Source: JANWXR01 sp964608265 (lineage in GTDB: Bacteria > Chloroflexota > Anaerolineae > Anaerolineales > UBA6663). From it: a DNA stretch of 64,000 bases. A program made the translations under genes and the position numbers. Where the stretch lies: contig CAZSNP010000001.1 of NCBI GenBank assembly GCA_964608265.1, forward strand, positions 1-64,000, in the 5' to 3' direction. The notes under the pieces were generated by a model, which worked only from the letters and a program-made list of their open reading frames with translations, made no database searches and was not told the DNA's origin. Shown piece by piece: positions 14,650 to 22,608 of this stretch (positions are counted from its first letter, which is position 1; the number at the start of each line of letters is the position of its first letter).

Positions 14650-15282
14650 GAGGGCCTTTCTGAGCTGGGCGAGGTCTCTCATTCTATCTGTTTTCAATTT
14701 CGGGGGCAGGTCAATATCCACGTCGCCGATCAGGAGCGCGCACAACTCCGAGGCGCGCAGGCCCGTGTCCAGCAGGGTCAGCAGCATGGCCCGGTCGCGG
14801 GTGCCGGTCGGCCGGCGCATGGTGAACTTCCGGCGCTCGCTGGTGCGCGCCTCGGCGCAATAGTCGCAGGCCTTCAGCAGGCGCTCGACTTCGTCCTGGG
14901 TGAAGGGCTCCACCGGCGCCTCTTCGAAGCTGGGGGCCGGGACGGACTTCATCGGGCTAGGGAGATCAAATTCCGTCCTCGCCCAGGTGAAGAACGCCGA
15001 GAGCGTGATCCAGTAGTTGTGGATGGTCTTGGGCGAGATGGGCTTTTGGGGGCCGTTGATGCGCCGCGGCTCGTAGCCGTTACGCATCCAGGCCAGGAAG
15101 GCGCGCACGTCCTGCGACGTGACGGCGTTGACGTCAACGTCCCCGGCGTATTCGCGCCAGACCCCCAGCTGTTGGGTGTAGGTGACGATGGTGTTGTCGC
15201 TGCACCCTTCAGCCTGTTTGGACTGGATGAAGCCCTGGATGGCCTTCTCCAGCCTCATCGAACCCGACGAAGTACGGTTCAT
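14650..15282 (-). pseudogene. Tyrosine recombinase/integrase, truncated and interrupted by the IS3 element
   Basis: ATG 15282 follows AGGAGG, a near-perfect ribosome site. The core-binding SAM-like domain (residues about 10-95) and the first half of the catalytic domain are present, including LDTGLRASELCALL with the first catalytic Arg. The HxxR box and nucleophilic Tyr are missing. Joining across the IS (bases 13111-13037) adds only 24 residues to a stop with no catalytic motifs, so the gene was already broken before the IS arrived. It lies next to the 3' end of tRNA-fMet, pointing away, as integrases of tRNA-integrated islands do. Confidence 0.8.
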
Positions 15283-15339
15283 AGTGCGACCTCCTGTCTG
15301 TGTGGTCGCTTTGGAACCGACCGTCCGTCGGGTAACGAA

Positions 15340-15368
15340 AACACCGCAGCCCAACGAGCTGCGGTGTT
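15340..15368 (-). terminator. Intrinsic terminator after tRNA-fMet
   Basis: AACACCGCAGC and GCTGCGGTGTT form an 11-bp stem with a 7-base loop, followed on the minus strand by TTTTCG. It lies eight bases past the tRNA 3' end. Confidence 0.8.
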
Positions 15369-15375
15369 CTGAAAG

Positions 15376-15447
15376 TAGCGGGGGTTGGATTCGAACCAAC
15401 GACCTCCGGGTTATGAGCCCGACGAGCTGCCACTGCTCTACCCCGCA
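15376..15447 (-). tRNA. tRNA-fMet (CAT), initiator
   Basis: The minus strand folds as a cloverleaf: acceptor GCGGGG/CCCCGC, an anticodon loop CTCATAA on a stem ending in three G-C pairs (GGG/CCC), and a T arm GGTTCGAATCC. The three G-C pairs and the unpaired first position (U1 opposite U72) mark an initiator tRNA. CCA is not encoded. The 3' end faces the integrase gene and is the probable attachment site of the island to its left. Confidence 0.9.
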
Positions 15448-15533
15448 ACGGGTCCCACAGAAGGTGGGCGAAAAAAGCGCGCCGTCTCCCGGCGCAATGG
15501 GACTATATCACACGAGGCAGAACACCGTCAAGC

Positions 15534-15932
15534 TTAGGTCGGCCCAAAGAACATCCGCCACCACAACATCCAGTTGGGCGGCGGCGGCGGCAAGGCGATG
15601 GGCGCGGCGACCGGCGTGGGCGGGGCGGTCGGGATGATGGGCACGACCAGTTGCTCGCCGGGCCGCACCATGCGTCCATGTTCGAGCGCCCACTGCACCA
15701 CGGCCGCATCCGTTGTCGCGTAGGCGACCTGTGTCCTCAGAGCGCCTTGCTCGGTCTCCAGCGCCGCCACCTCGGTGCCCGCGCGGTTGCGCTCCTCGGT
15801 CAGCCGCTGCGAAGCGCCGAGCCGTTGGCCGAAATCCACGACGACAACCACCAGCGCCAACAGCGCCAACAGTGCGCCGATCTGCCCCCAACTCAATTGG
15901 CCTCGACCGCGAGTCGATTTGCTCCCAGACAT
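15534..15932 (-). CDS. FtsL/DivIC-like septum-formation protein
   Basis: The 132-aa protein starts at ATG 15932, six bases after GGAGG. Features in order: a short basic cytoplasmic tail, one TM helix (about residues 17-37), a coiled coil (QRLTEERNRAGTEVAALETEQGALRTQVAY), the VQWALEHGRMVRPGEQ stretch typical of DivIC/FtsB-type proteins, and a Pro-rich tail. Such proteins link early and late divisome parts. It lies between two tRNA genes on the same strand. Confidence 0.7.
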   Translation of the reverse strand: MSGSKSTRGRGQLSWGQIGALLALLALVVVVVDFGQRLGASQRLTEERNRAGTEVAALETEQGALRTQVAYATTDAAVVQWALEHGRMVRPGEQLVVPIIPTAPPTPVAAPIALPPPPPNWMLWWRMFFGPT

Positions 15933-16007
15933 CACGCGCCTCCAACAAAAAATCCCGGGTGACCGGGATCATGGCGCAGACTTTGCGCCGCGTACCAAGT
16001 ACGCCTG

Positions 16008-16091
16008 TGCCGAAGCTGGGAGTTGAACCCAGACGACCTTGCGGCCACCACGCCCTGAACGTGGCGCGTCTGCCAATTCCGCCACTTCGGC
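16008..16091 (-). tRNA. tRNA-Leu (CAG)
   Basis: The minus strand gives an acceptor GCCGAAG/CTTCGGC, anticodon stem CCACG/CGTGG with loop TTCAGGG (anticodon CAG), a long class II variable arm (GGCCGCAAGGTC region) and a T arm GGGTTCAACTCCC. CCA is not encoded. Confidence 0.92.
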
Positions 16092-16192
16092 CTAACCCCT
16101 GCAAGAAGTATTCCTGCCTGAGGTGAGCGTATTGTATCTGCTTCAATTCGTTTGTCAACAAATGCGCGGCCCGCGCCGCGCGCCGCTTGGGG

Positions 16193-17329
16193 CTACAAGC
16201 GGAGGATGTGCCGCGCGATGACGAGGCGCTGGATTTCACTCGAACCTTCGCCGATCGTCATCAGCCGCGCGTCGCGGTAGATCCGTTCGACCGGGAACTC
16301 GCTCGAATAGCCGTAGCCGCCGTGAATCTGAATGGCGTTGCGACACACGCGCTCGCCGACCTCGGTGGCGAAGAGCTTGGCCTGCGCCGCGGCCTGCGTG
16401 AACGGGCGCCCATTCTGCTTCAGCCAGGCGGCGCGATACACGGACAACCGGGCCGCTTCGATCTCGGTGGCGGCATCGGCGAGCATGAACTGAATCGCCT
16501 GGTGGTGCGCGATGGGCACGCCAAAGGCCCGACGCTCATGGGCATACTTCACCGCCGCCTCGAATGCCGCCTGCGCCAGCCCCACCGACAGCGCCCCGAT
16601 GCCGATGCGGCCCCCATCCAGCACGGCCAGCGTTTGCGCCAGGCCCTTCCCCTCGATCCCCACCACGTTCTCACGTGGCACGCGCACGTCTTCATATGTG
16701 ACTGCATGCGTCGGTGAGCCGTGCAGCCCCATCTTCTTCTCCGGCGCACCAATCGTCAGCCCGGGCCTATCGGTCGGCACGAGGATCAAGCTGAGGCGTT
16801 TCTCGTCGGTGCGACACAGCGTGACGATGATGTCGGCGATGGAGGCATTGGTCGTCCACATCTTCTGGCCATCAATGATCCACGAGTCACCCTCGAGCAC
16901 GGCCCGGGTACGCACACCGCCCTGCAGGTCGCTGCCCGCGCCCGGCTCGGTGAGGGCCAGCGCGCCGAGCTTGCCCTGGCCTGAGGCGAGCCTGGGCAGC
17001 CACTCGTTCTTCAGCGGCTCCGACCCGAAGACGGCGAGGGCGGCACAGGCCAGCCCGTTGTGCGCGGCGAGCGCCAGCGCCGTCGAACCGCAGGCCCGCC
17101 CCAGCTCCTCGATCGCAATCGCGGCGCTGACGGCATCCACCCCGGCGCCGCCCAACTCTTCGGGGATGTTGAGGCCGAGCAGGCCGAGCGCGGCCCCTTT
17201 GCGCACCGCCTGCCAGTTGAACTCGCCGGTTTCGTCGGCGTGGCGGCTGAACGGCGCGACCTCGCGGTCACAAAAATCGCGGACGCTGTCGCGCCACATC
17301 TGCTGCTCGGGGGTCAGATCGAAATTCAT
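16193..17329 (-). CDS. Acyl-CoA dehydrogenase
   Basis: The 378-aa protein begins MNFDLTPEQQMWRDSVRDF. It shows the family signatures ALTEPGAGSD (FAD and substrate loop), QKMWTTNASIAD, and near the end QIHGGYGYSSEFPVERIYRDARLMTIGEGSSEIQ, whose GEGSSEIQ region follows the usual place of the catalytic Glu in short-chain enzymes. It oxidises acyl-CoA to 2-enoyl-CoA with FAD, passing electrons to ETF. The open frame extends far upstream, but this start matches the family N-terminus. Chain length cannot be set from sequence alone. Confidence 0.9.
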   Translation of the reverse strand: MNFDLTPEQQMWRDSVRDFCDREVAPFSRHADETGEFNWQAVRKGAALGLLGLNIPEELGGAGVDAVSAAIAIEELGRACGSTALALAAHNGLACAALAVFGSEPLKNEWLPRLASGQGKLGALALTEPGAGSDLQGGVRTRAVLEGDSWIIDGQKMWTTNASIADIIVTLCRTDEKRLSLILVPTDRPGLTIGAPEKKMGLHGSPTHAVTYEDVRVPRENVVGIEGKGLAQTLAVLDGGRIGIGALSVGLAQAAFEAAVKYAHERRAFGVPIAHHQAIQFMLADAATEIEAARLSVYRAAWLKQNGRPFTQAAAQAKLFATEVGERVCRNAIQIHGGYGYSSEFPVERIYRDARLMTIGEGSSEIQRLVIARHILRL

Positions 17330-17404
17330 CGGGGCCTCGGGTGCGGGTTGAGCGGAACGGGTGGATTTGGGATAATGCCGGCGACGACGTGATAGGAGAC
17401 GGCG

Positions 17405-17983
17405 ATGCCCACTCGGCCTTTGACTGACTCGGAACGCAACGAAGCGCGGATGGTGTTTGGCGATGGCCTGGATTACGACCGCGCGCGGGTCGCCGAGGGC
17501 GCATACTTCCCGCCCAATTTTATCGCAGACATCGGCGCGTTCTTCCAGGGGAAGAAGCGCACCTGGGACAATGCCATCACCCTCGGCAACACGGTGTACT
17601 TCCCACGCCTCATCCGCACCCGGCCCGAAGACATCGCCAAAGACCTGACCGATATCGCCTGGCTGATGCACGAGTTGACGCACGTCTGGCAATATCAGCA
17701 GGTGGGCTGGAAGTATTTGTACGAGACGTTGCGCGTGCAGTCGAAACTGGGGATGCTGGCGTACGATTACAAAGGCAAGCACGGCACGAAGAAGAAGGCG
17801 CTCCGGGCGGCGCAGCTGGAGCAGCGCACGTTGAGCGATTTCAATTACGAGCAACAGGGCGACCTGGCCCGCGACTATTACTTCGCCCTTAAGCTCAACG
17901 ACGAGCCCGACCACTGGGAGCCGTATGTTGACGAACTGCGGCGTGTCGGCAAGGCCAAGACGCCCGGGGGAAAAGGACGGTGA
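17405..17983 (+). CDS. Putative HExxH metallopeptidase-like protein (DUF4157-like)
   Basis: The 192-aa protein carries MHELTHVWQYQ at about residues 88-98, a zinc-metallopeptidase HExxH (HELTH) with the THVWQ pattern found in DUF4157 domains. The pattern YFPRLIRTRPEDI precedes it. No signal peptide is evident. The Lys/Arg-rich middle (KGKHGTKKKALRAAQ) suggests nucleic-acid or surface contact. It is divergent from the acyl-CoA dehydrogenase, with starts 75 bases apart. Substrate unknown. Confidence 0.6.
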   Translation: MPTRPLTDSERNEARMVFGDGLDYDRARVAEGAYFPPNFIADIGAFFQGKKRTWDNAITLGNTVYFPRLIRTRPEDIAKDLTDIAWLMHELTHVWQYQQVGWKYLYETLRVQSKLGMLAYDYKGKHGTKKKALRAAQLEQRTLSDFNYEQQGDLARDYYFALKLNDEPDHWEPYVDELRRVGKAKTPGGKGR

Positions 17984-18181
17984 ACAGTCGCGCGTCAGCG
18001 GCCAACTGAATATGGCTCACCGTTGGCTGACCTGTGGCTTCGTCCACATCCCTGTCCACTCGGGCAGGCGCGCCCAGCCGTTGGCCCGACTCTGCTCCGG
18101 GGGCGACGTTTTTCCGTGTACGCCGCCACGCCAACCTACCCAAAGCTATCCTGAATTCGCCCTCGCGTATACTTGGGCCTT

Positions 18182-19237
18182 ATGAGCTTCGGCAGATACA
18201 TCCGCCTCACGAGCCTGGCCTCCTGCGCCGGTTGAGCAGGCAAGCTCGGGCCGGAGGCCCTGGCGCAGGTGCTGCGCCCGCTCAATCAAATCTTCACCGC
18301 CGCGAACTATCCCGACCTGCTCGTTGGGTTGGGCGCGCCGGACGATGCCGCCGTGTACCGTTTGAACGAGTCGCAGGCCATCATCACCACGGCCGATTTC
18401 TTCCCGCCGGTGGTGGATGACCCATACGATTACGGCGCCATCGCGGCGGCCAATGCCCTCTCGGATGTGTACGCGATGGGCGGCGAGCCGCTGTTCGCCC
18501 TCAACCTGGCCGCCTTCCCCGAGGATTTGCCCGAAGAAGTGATGGCCGCGATCCTGCGCGGCGGCGCGGAGAAGGTGCGCGAGGCCGGGGCCGTCATCGC
18601 CGGCGGGCATACGATCACCGACCGGGAGCCGAAGTACGGGTTGAGCGTCACAGGCGTGGTGCACCCGGCGCGGCTGATGACCAGGGGCGGCGCGCGGCCC
18701 GGCGATGCGCTGGTGTTGACCAAGCCGCTCGGCACCGGTGTGATCACAACCGCCAACAAAAATGGCCAGGCCGATCCCGATCACGTGCGCGCGGCGGTGG
18801 CGAGCATGAGCCGGCTGAATCGAGCGGCGGCCCGCGCGGCGAGCAACGCTCGCGCCCATTCCCTCACCGACATCACCGGCTACAGCCTGCTCGGTCATGC
18901 GCATGAGGTGGCGCATCTGTCCGGCGTGCGTTTGATTATTGATTACGCGGCGCTGCCGTGGCTGCCCGGCGCGCGCGGTTACGCCGAGGCATGGATCTTC
19001 CCCGGCGGCGCGACCCGCAACGCCGACTACTATCAAAAGTGGGTGACGGTTGTAGCCTCGATTGCCGACTGGGAAAAGCACTTGCTCTTTGATCCGCAAA
19101 CGTCGGGCGGGCTGTTGCTGGCCGTGGCCCCCGAACGTGCGGCGACGGTGCTTGATGAATTGCGGGCGGCGGGCGAGCAGGGATTTGTCATCGGCTTTGC
19201 CGAGGCGGGCAACTCGGGCGAGATCGTCGTTCGCTGA
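18182..19237 (+). CDS. selD: Selenide, water dikinase SelD, itself a selenoprotein (TGA at codon 18)
   Basis: Read from ATG 18182, the start is MSFGRYIRLTSLASCAG-U-AGKLGPEALAQVL. TGA 18233-18235 falls at the catalytic Cys/Sec position of SelD, just before the conserved Lys. The rest is typical: DDAAVY, TTADFFPPVVDDPYDYGAIAAANALSDVYAMGG, a GGHT motif and DPQTSGGLL near the end. The length is 351 aa. SelD makes selenophosphate from selenide and ATP for Sec-tRNA. A -10-like TATACT at 18168-18173 ends 8 bases before the ATG, so the mRNA may be leaderless. Opening the frame without Sec would lose the first 30 residues and the active site. Confidence 0.92.
18248..18260 (+). promoter_or_regulatory. 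SECIS-like hairpin in selD
   Basis: GGGCC (18248-18252) and GGCCC (18256-18260) form a 5-bp stem with loop GGA. The loop starts 17 bases after the TGA and its first base is G, which meets bacterial SECIS criteria. Confidence 0.55.
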
Positions 19238-20511
19238 TGCAACGCATGGGTGCGCAAAAAAGAGTCTCGCTGCTTGTCGTATTAGCACTGCTGACGCTGG
19301 CCGCGCCGGCCCAGGCCACAGGCGGCGTCATCCCCGTCACCACGACCCTCGACGAATACGATGGCCTGCCCAATGCGACGTGTTCGCTGCGTGAGGCGAT
19401 CACTTCAATCAACAGCGGCGCGGCCTTCGGCGGCTGCCCGGCCGGCGCAGCGGGCGATACGGTGCTGCTGGCAGCGGGGCAAACGTACACTCTGACCCGC
19501 ACCGGCCCGACCGAGGATGGCAATAGCTCCGGCGACCTTGATTTTGGCGTGGCGATGAGCCTCGCCACCGATGGCGGCCCGGCAACGGTGGATGCGGCGG
19601 CCATCAACGACCGGGTGCTGGATGTGATCACCGGCACCCTCACCGCGCAGCAGCTTGTGATCACGAATGGCCGCGCGAACGATGCTTTTGGCGGCGGGGG
19701 ATTGCGCGTCAACACCGGGCAGGCCGCAATTCTGACTCATACCCAGATCATCAGCAACAGCGCGGGCAACGGGGTGGGGGGCGGTATTTCCAACCTGGGT
19801 GTCCTCACCCTGACATACACTTCGCTGGTGAGCAATACTGCGGGTGTCTTCGAAGGCGGCGGTTTGCATAGCCGGGGCACTGGCCTGGTGCAGGAGAGCG
19901 TCATCGTCAGCAACACAGCCGTCACGGGCGGTGGTGGCATTTGGCTTGAATCCGGCGCGCTCTCCCTCAGCAACGTCACCCTCAGCGGCAACAGCGTTGC
20001 GGGCGACGGCGGCGCAATCTACAACGCCGGGGGCGGCATCAGCCTGAACAACGTGACCCTCACCAACAACAGCGCGGCGACCAATGGCGGCGGTGTGGCT
20101 GGGGCGAGCGTCAGCCTCTCCAACTCCATCCTTGCCGGCAACATTGATCAATCCACCGGCAATGCGCCGGACTGTGCGGCTGTGCTGTATTCAACCGGAT
20201 ACAACGTGGTGCAAGTTGTGCAGACGACCAGCCCGGCCTGTACCCTGACCGGTTCAACCGCCAGTGTGACGACGGGCCAGCCGGCGCAACTTGGCCCGCT
20301 GAGTCAGGGGAACGCAACCCTCATCCATCTGCCGCTGCCGGGCAGCCCGGCCATCAACGCCGGGAACCCGAACACCCCCGACGGGCAAAGCCCGAACTGC
20401 AACCCACGCGATCAGCGCGGTTACCTGCGCGTCGGCTCGCGCTGCGATATCGGCGCGGTGGAATCCGACGGCCTGTCGCAGTCGCTCTACCTCCCCCTCA
20501 TCCTTCGCTGA
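19237..20511 (+). CDS. Secreted right-handed beta-helix protein with CSLREAI domain
   Basis: The 424-aa protein overlaps the selD stop by one base (TGATG). It has a signal peptide (to about residue 28), the motif TCSLREAI of the CSLREAI domain, repeated GGGI/ISNN/NVTLSGN turns of a parallel beta helix, and the choice-of-anchor-Q type ending (SPAINAGNP, then DQRGYLRV and CDIGAVE). The last residues, SLYLPLILR, form a short hydrophobic tail of a type that recurs at the ends of secreted Chloroflexota proteins. It is probably exported and surface-associated; the ligand is unknown. Confidence 0.8.
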   Translation: MQRMGAQKRVSLLVVLALLTLAAPAQATGGVIPVTTTLDEYDGLPNATCSLREAITSINSGAAFGGCPAGAAGDTVLLAAGQTYTLTRTGPTEDGNSSGDLDFGVAMSLATDGGPATVDAAAINDRVLDVITGTLTAQQLVITNGRANDAFGGGGLRVNTGQAAILTHTQIISNSAGNGVGGGISNLGVLTLTYTSLVSNTAGVFEGGGLHSRGTGLVQESVIVSNTAVTGGGGIWLESGALSLSNVTLSGNSVAGDGGAIYNAGGGISLNNVTLTNNSAATNGGGVAGASVSLSNSILAGNIDQSTGNAPDCAAVLYSTGYNVVQVVQTTSPACTLTGSTASVTTGQPAQLGPLSQGNATLIHLPLPGSPAINAGNPNTPDGQSPNCNPRDQRGYLRVGSRCDIGAVESDGLSQSLYLPLILR

Positions 20512-21280
20512 GCAGGCCCGTCATCGGCAGCGTCGCGCCGCCGTCCATCAAAATCGTCTGCCCGCGAATCATCGCGGCGGCCGGCGAGCATAGAAAGGCC
20601 ACCAGCCCGGCCACATCCTCCGGCGTCACCAGCCGGCCGGCGGGCGTGCCCTGCGCGGTGCGGTCGAGCAGGTCCCCGGCCCGCAGCGTGGCGAAGTGCT
20701 TGAGCGCATCGGTGGCGACGATGCCGGGCGAGACGGCGTTGACGACGATGTTGTGGGCTGAGAGTTCGACGGCGAGGTAACGCGTGAGCGCTTCGAGCGC
20801 GGCCTTGCTCGCGCCGACCACGACGTACTCGGGCAGCACCCGAAACGAGCCGGGGCTGGAGACGTTGACGATGGCGCCGCCCCCGCGCGCGGCCATGCTC
20901 GGCGCGGCCCGCTGCGCGCAGAACAACGCCGCCCGCGCATTGATGTTCATCGTCCAGTCCCACCCCTTCATCTTCTGTTCCATCACCGGCCGGTTGTAGC
21001 CGGAGGCAGCGTTGTTGACGAGGAGATCAACCCCGCCAAAGCGCTGCTCGGCCTCGGCAAACAAAGCCTCGATGCCCTCCGGCCCGCCGACATCGGCCTT
21101 GACCAGATGGGCGCGGCGACCGAGCGCGACGATGCCGGCGGCGGTCTCCTCGGCGGGAGCGCGATTACGGTAGAAGTTGACGACGATGTCCGCACCCTCA
21201 GCCGCGAGTTTGAGGGCGATGGCCTTGCCGATGCCTCGGCCCGACCCGGTGACGACGGCGATTTTGTTTTGAAATTGCAT
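20498..21280 (-). CDS. fabL: Enoyl-ACP reductase III (FabL-like SDR)
   Basis: The 260-aa SDR has an NADP motif TGSGRGIGKAIA near the start, NNAASG at about 90, and SSPGSFRVLPEYVVVGASKAALEALTRYLAVEL. The catalytic spacing is Tyr-x6-Lys, as in enoyl reductases such as Bacillus FabL, instead of the Tyr-x3-Lys of ordinary SDRs. Downstream, NAVSPGIVATDALKHF and MIRGQTILMDGG also match FabL. It reduces the trans-2 double bond of acyl-ACP with NADPH. The gene converges with the beta-helix gene; their 3' ends overlap by 14 bases. Confidence 0.85.
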   Translation of the reverse strand: MQFQNKIAVVTGSGRGIGKAIALKLAAEGADIVVNFYRNRAPAEETAAGIVALGRRAHLVKADVGGPEGIEALFAEAEQRFGGVDLLVNNAASGYNRPVMEQKMKGWDWTMNINARAALFCAQRAAPSMAARGGGAIVNVSSPGSFRVLPEYVVVGASKAALEALTRYLAVELSAHNIVVNAVSPGIVATDALKHFATLRAGDLLDRTAQGTPAGRLVTPEDVAGLVAFLCSPAAAMIRGQTILMDGGATLPMTGLLSEG

Positions 21281-21310
21281 ACGGTCTTTGATGAGGGTGA
21301 CGCTTGCGCG

Positions 21311-22141
21311 TCACCCCGCCACCACGATTGGCTTGAAGTACGCGCTATCGAACTCGGCGATGCGTTCCGGCCCGAGTGCTTCGAGCGCGGCGCGGGCCGC
21401 CAGCGCCTCGGCGCGAAGTTGCGCGACGGCCACGCCGCGACATACCTCCGGCAGCGGGTCGAGCCACTGGCGCAGCCGCAGGAACATCTTCAGCGCGCCG
21501 GTGTAATTGCGGCGCTCGATCTGCAGGTAAGCCACCGCCACCTGCAACAGGCCGCGATACAGTTCGCGCGCCGGGCCGGCCTCCTCGTTCCACGCCTGTT
21601 CGAGCATCTCGTGCGCCTCGAAGAATTCGCGCCGGTTGAACAACGCAATGCCCTCGACCGCGCGCTCCGAGAGCGGCTGGGCGCAGCCGGCGCGGACGGC
21701 GGCTTCATCAACCCGGCGCGCATGCTTTTGGATCAGGGCCGGCAGATCGCGCCGCAACGCGCTCTTCGCCAGCACCACATCGCAACCGGCGGCGCGCGCC
21801 TGCGCCTGCCGGGCAACATCCACGTGCGGGCCGAAGGCGACGACGGGGATGCGGCGCGTGGCCGGCGACGATTTGAGCGACGCCACCCAATCGGCCCACG
21901 GGATGACGTCGCTGCTCAAATCCACCAGCACCAGCGCCGGCTGCCACTCGACGACGCGGGCGATGAAGGCCGCGCCGCGACCCGCCACCGGCTCGGCCGA
22001 GCCGCGCGCATGCGGCAGGTCGGGCGGCTCGATCTCCGCGCCGCGCTCGATCCACTGCACCCGATAGCCCAGCGCGCGCGCAGCGTCCTCGATGGGCGCG
22101 GCGAAAAACAGATCAGAAAGCAGGCCGAGGATCAGCGCCAC
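21311..22141 (-). CDS. Receiver-like domain fused to DUF309
   Basis: The 276-aa protein has an N-terminal CheY-like fold (residues about 1-130: LVLVDLSSD with the acidic residue, VVAFGPHVD, GCDVVLAKSAL). The C-terminal DUF309 domain (ERAVEGIALFNRREFFEAHEMLEQAWNEEAGPARELYRGLLQVAVAYL) is a helical bundle with FxxHExLE. Some receiver residues are degenerate, so it may not be phosphorylated. DUF309 has no assigned function. It follows fabL on the same strand with a 30-base gap. Confidence 0.7.
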   Translation of the reverse strand: MALILGLLSDLFFAAPIEDAARALGYRVQWIERGAEIEPPDLPHARGSAEPVAGRGAAFIARVVEWQPALVLVDLSSDVIPWADWVASLKSSPATRRIPVVAFGPHVDVARQAQARAAGCDVVLAKSALRRDLPALIQKHARRVDEAAVRAGCAQPLSERAVEGIALFNRREFFEAHEMLEQAWNEEAGPARELYRGLLQVAVAYLQIERRNYTGALKMFLRLRQWLDPLPEVCRGVAVAQLRAEALAARAALEALGPERIAEFDSAYFKPIVVAG

Positions 22142-22148
22142 GACAGCC

Positions 22149-22595
22149 TCACGGATAACCGCCGGGCGTCACGCTGGGGAATGGCGTGGGCGGGGTGCCG
22201 ACCGGGTAACCGGTGCCGGCCGGCGTGGCCACCGGTGTGGCCGGCGTCGCCGCGACCGTTCCACTCACCGTTGCCGTCGGGGCGATGGCGGTCCCGCCCG
22301 GAGCGAGCGTGGGCAATGACGTGCCCACCGAGCCGGTGGGCGTCGCCACGATTTGACCCGGCCCAAGGGTCGGTGTCCATTCGGGCGGCAGCGTCGGCAC
22401 GAGGTTGGCCGGGGTCGGGGTGGGCAACGCCGTCGGCAGCGGGGCGACGGTGCGTGTGGGCCGCGGCAAGGGGTTGAGCGCGCTCTGCGGGCTGAAGAAC
22501 AGAATCGAATACCACGCGCACAGGCACAGGGTCATCAATCCAAAGACGACGGACAGCACATACCATACCGTTGACGGAAGACGAGACGCTGACAT
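22149..22595 (-). CDS. Single-TM Thr/Pro-rich protein
   Basis: The 148-aa protein starts at ATG 22595 (MSASRLPSTVWYVLSVVFGLM). A TM helix spans about residues 10-32. The rest is a low-complexity Pro/Thr/Ala/Gly stretch with no folded domain, probably outside the cell. An upstream open frame overlaps the protease gene and is not used. Similar Thr/Pro linkers occur in other membrane proteins here. Function unknown. Confidence 0.65.
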   Translation of the reverse strand: MSASRLPSTVWYVLSVVFGLMTLCLCAWYSILFFSPQSALNPLPRPTRTVAPLPTALPTPTPANLVPTLPPEWTPTLGPGQIVATPTGSVGTSLPTLAPGGTAIAPTATVSGTVAATPATPVATPAGTGYPVGTPPTPFPSVTPGGYP

Positions 22596-22608
22596 GATTC
22601 GATGTGAC

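Noticed and set aside
15209..15448. Minus-strand ORF running through tRNA-fMet
   Set aside because: The translation (including NPEVVGSNPTPAT) is simply the tRNA read as protein.
16193..17914. Longer acyl-CoA dehydrogenase start giving 573 codons
   Set aside because: The extra 190 codons overlap the divergent peptidase-like gene and show no family similarity; the enzyme N-terminus is at 17329.
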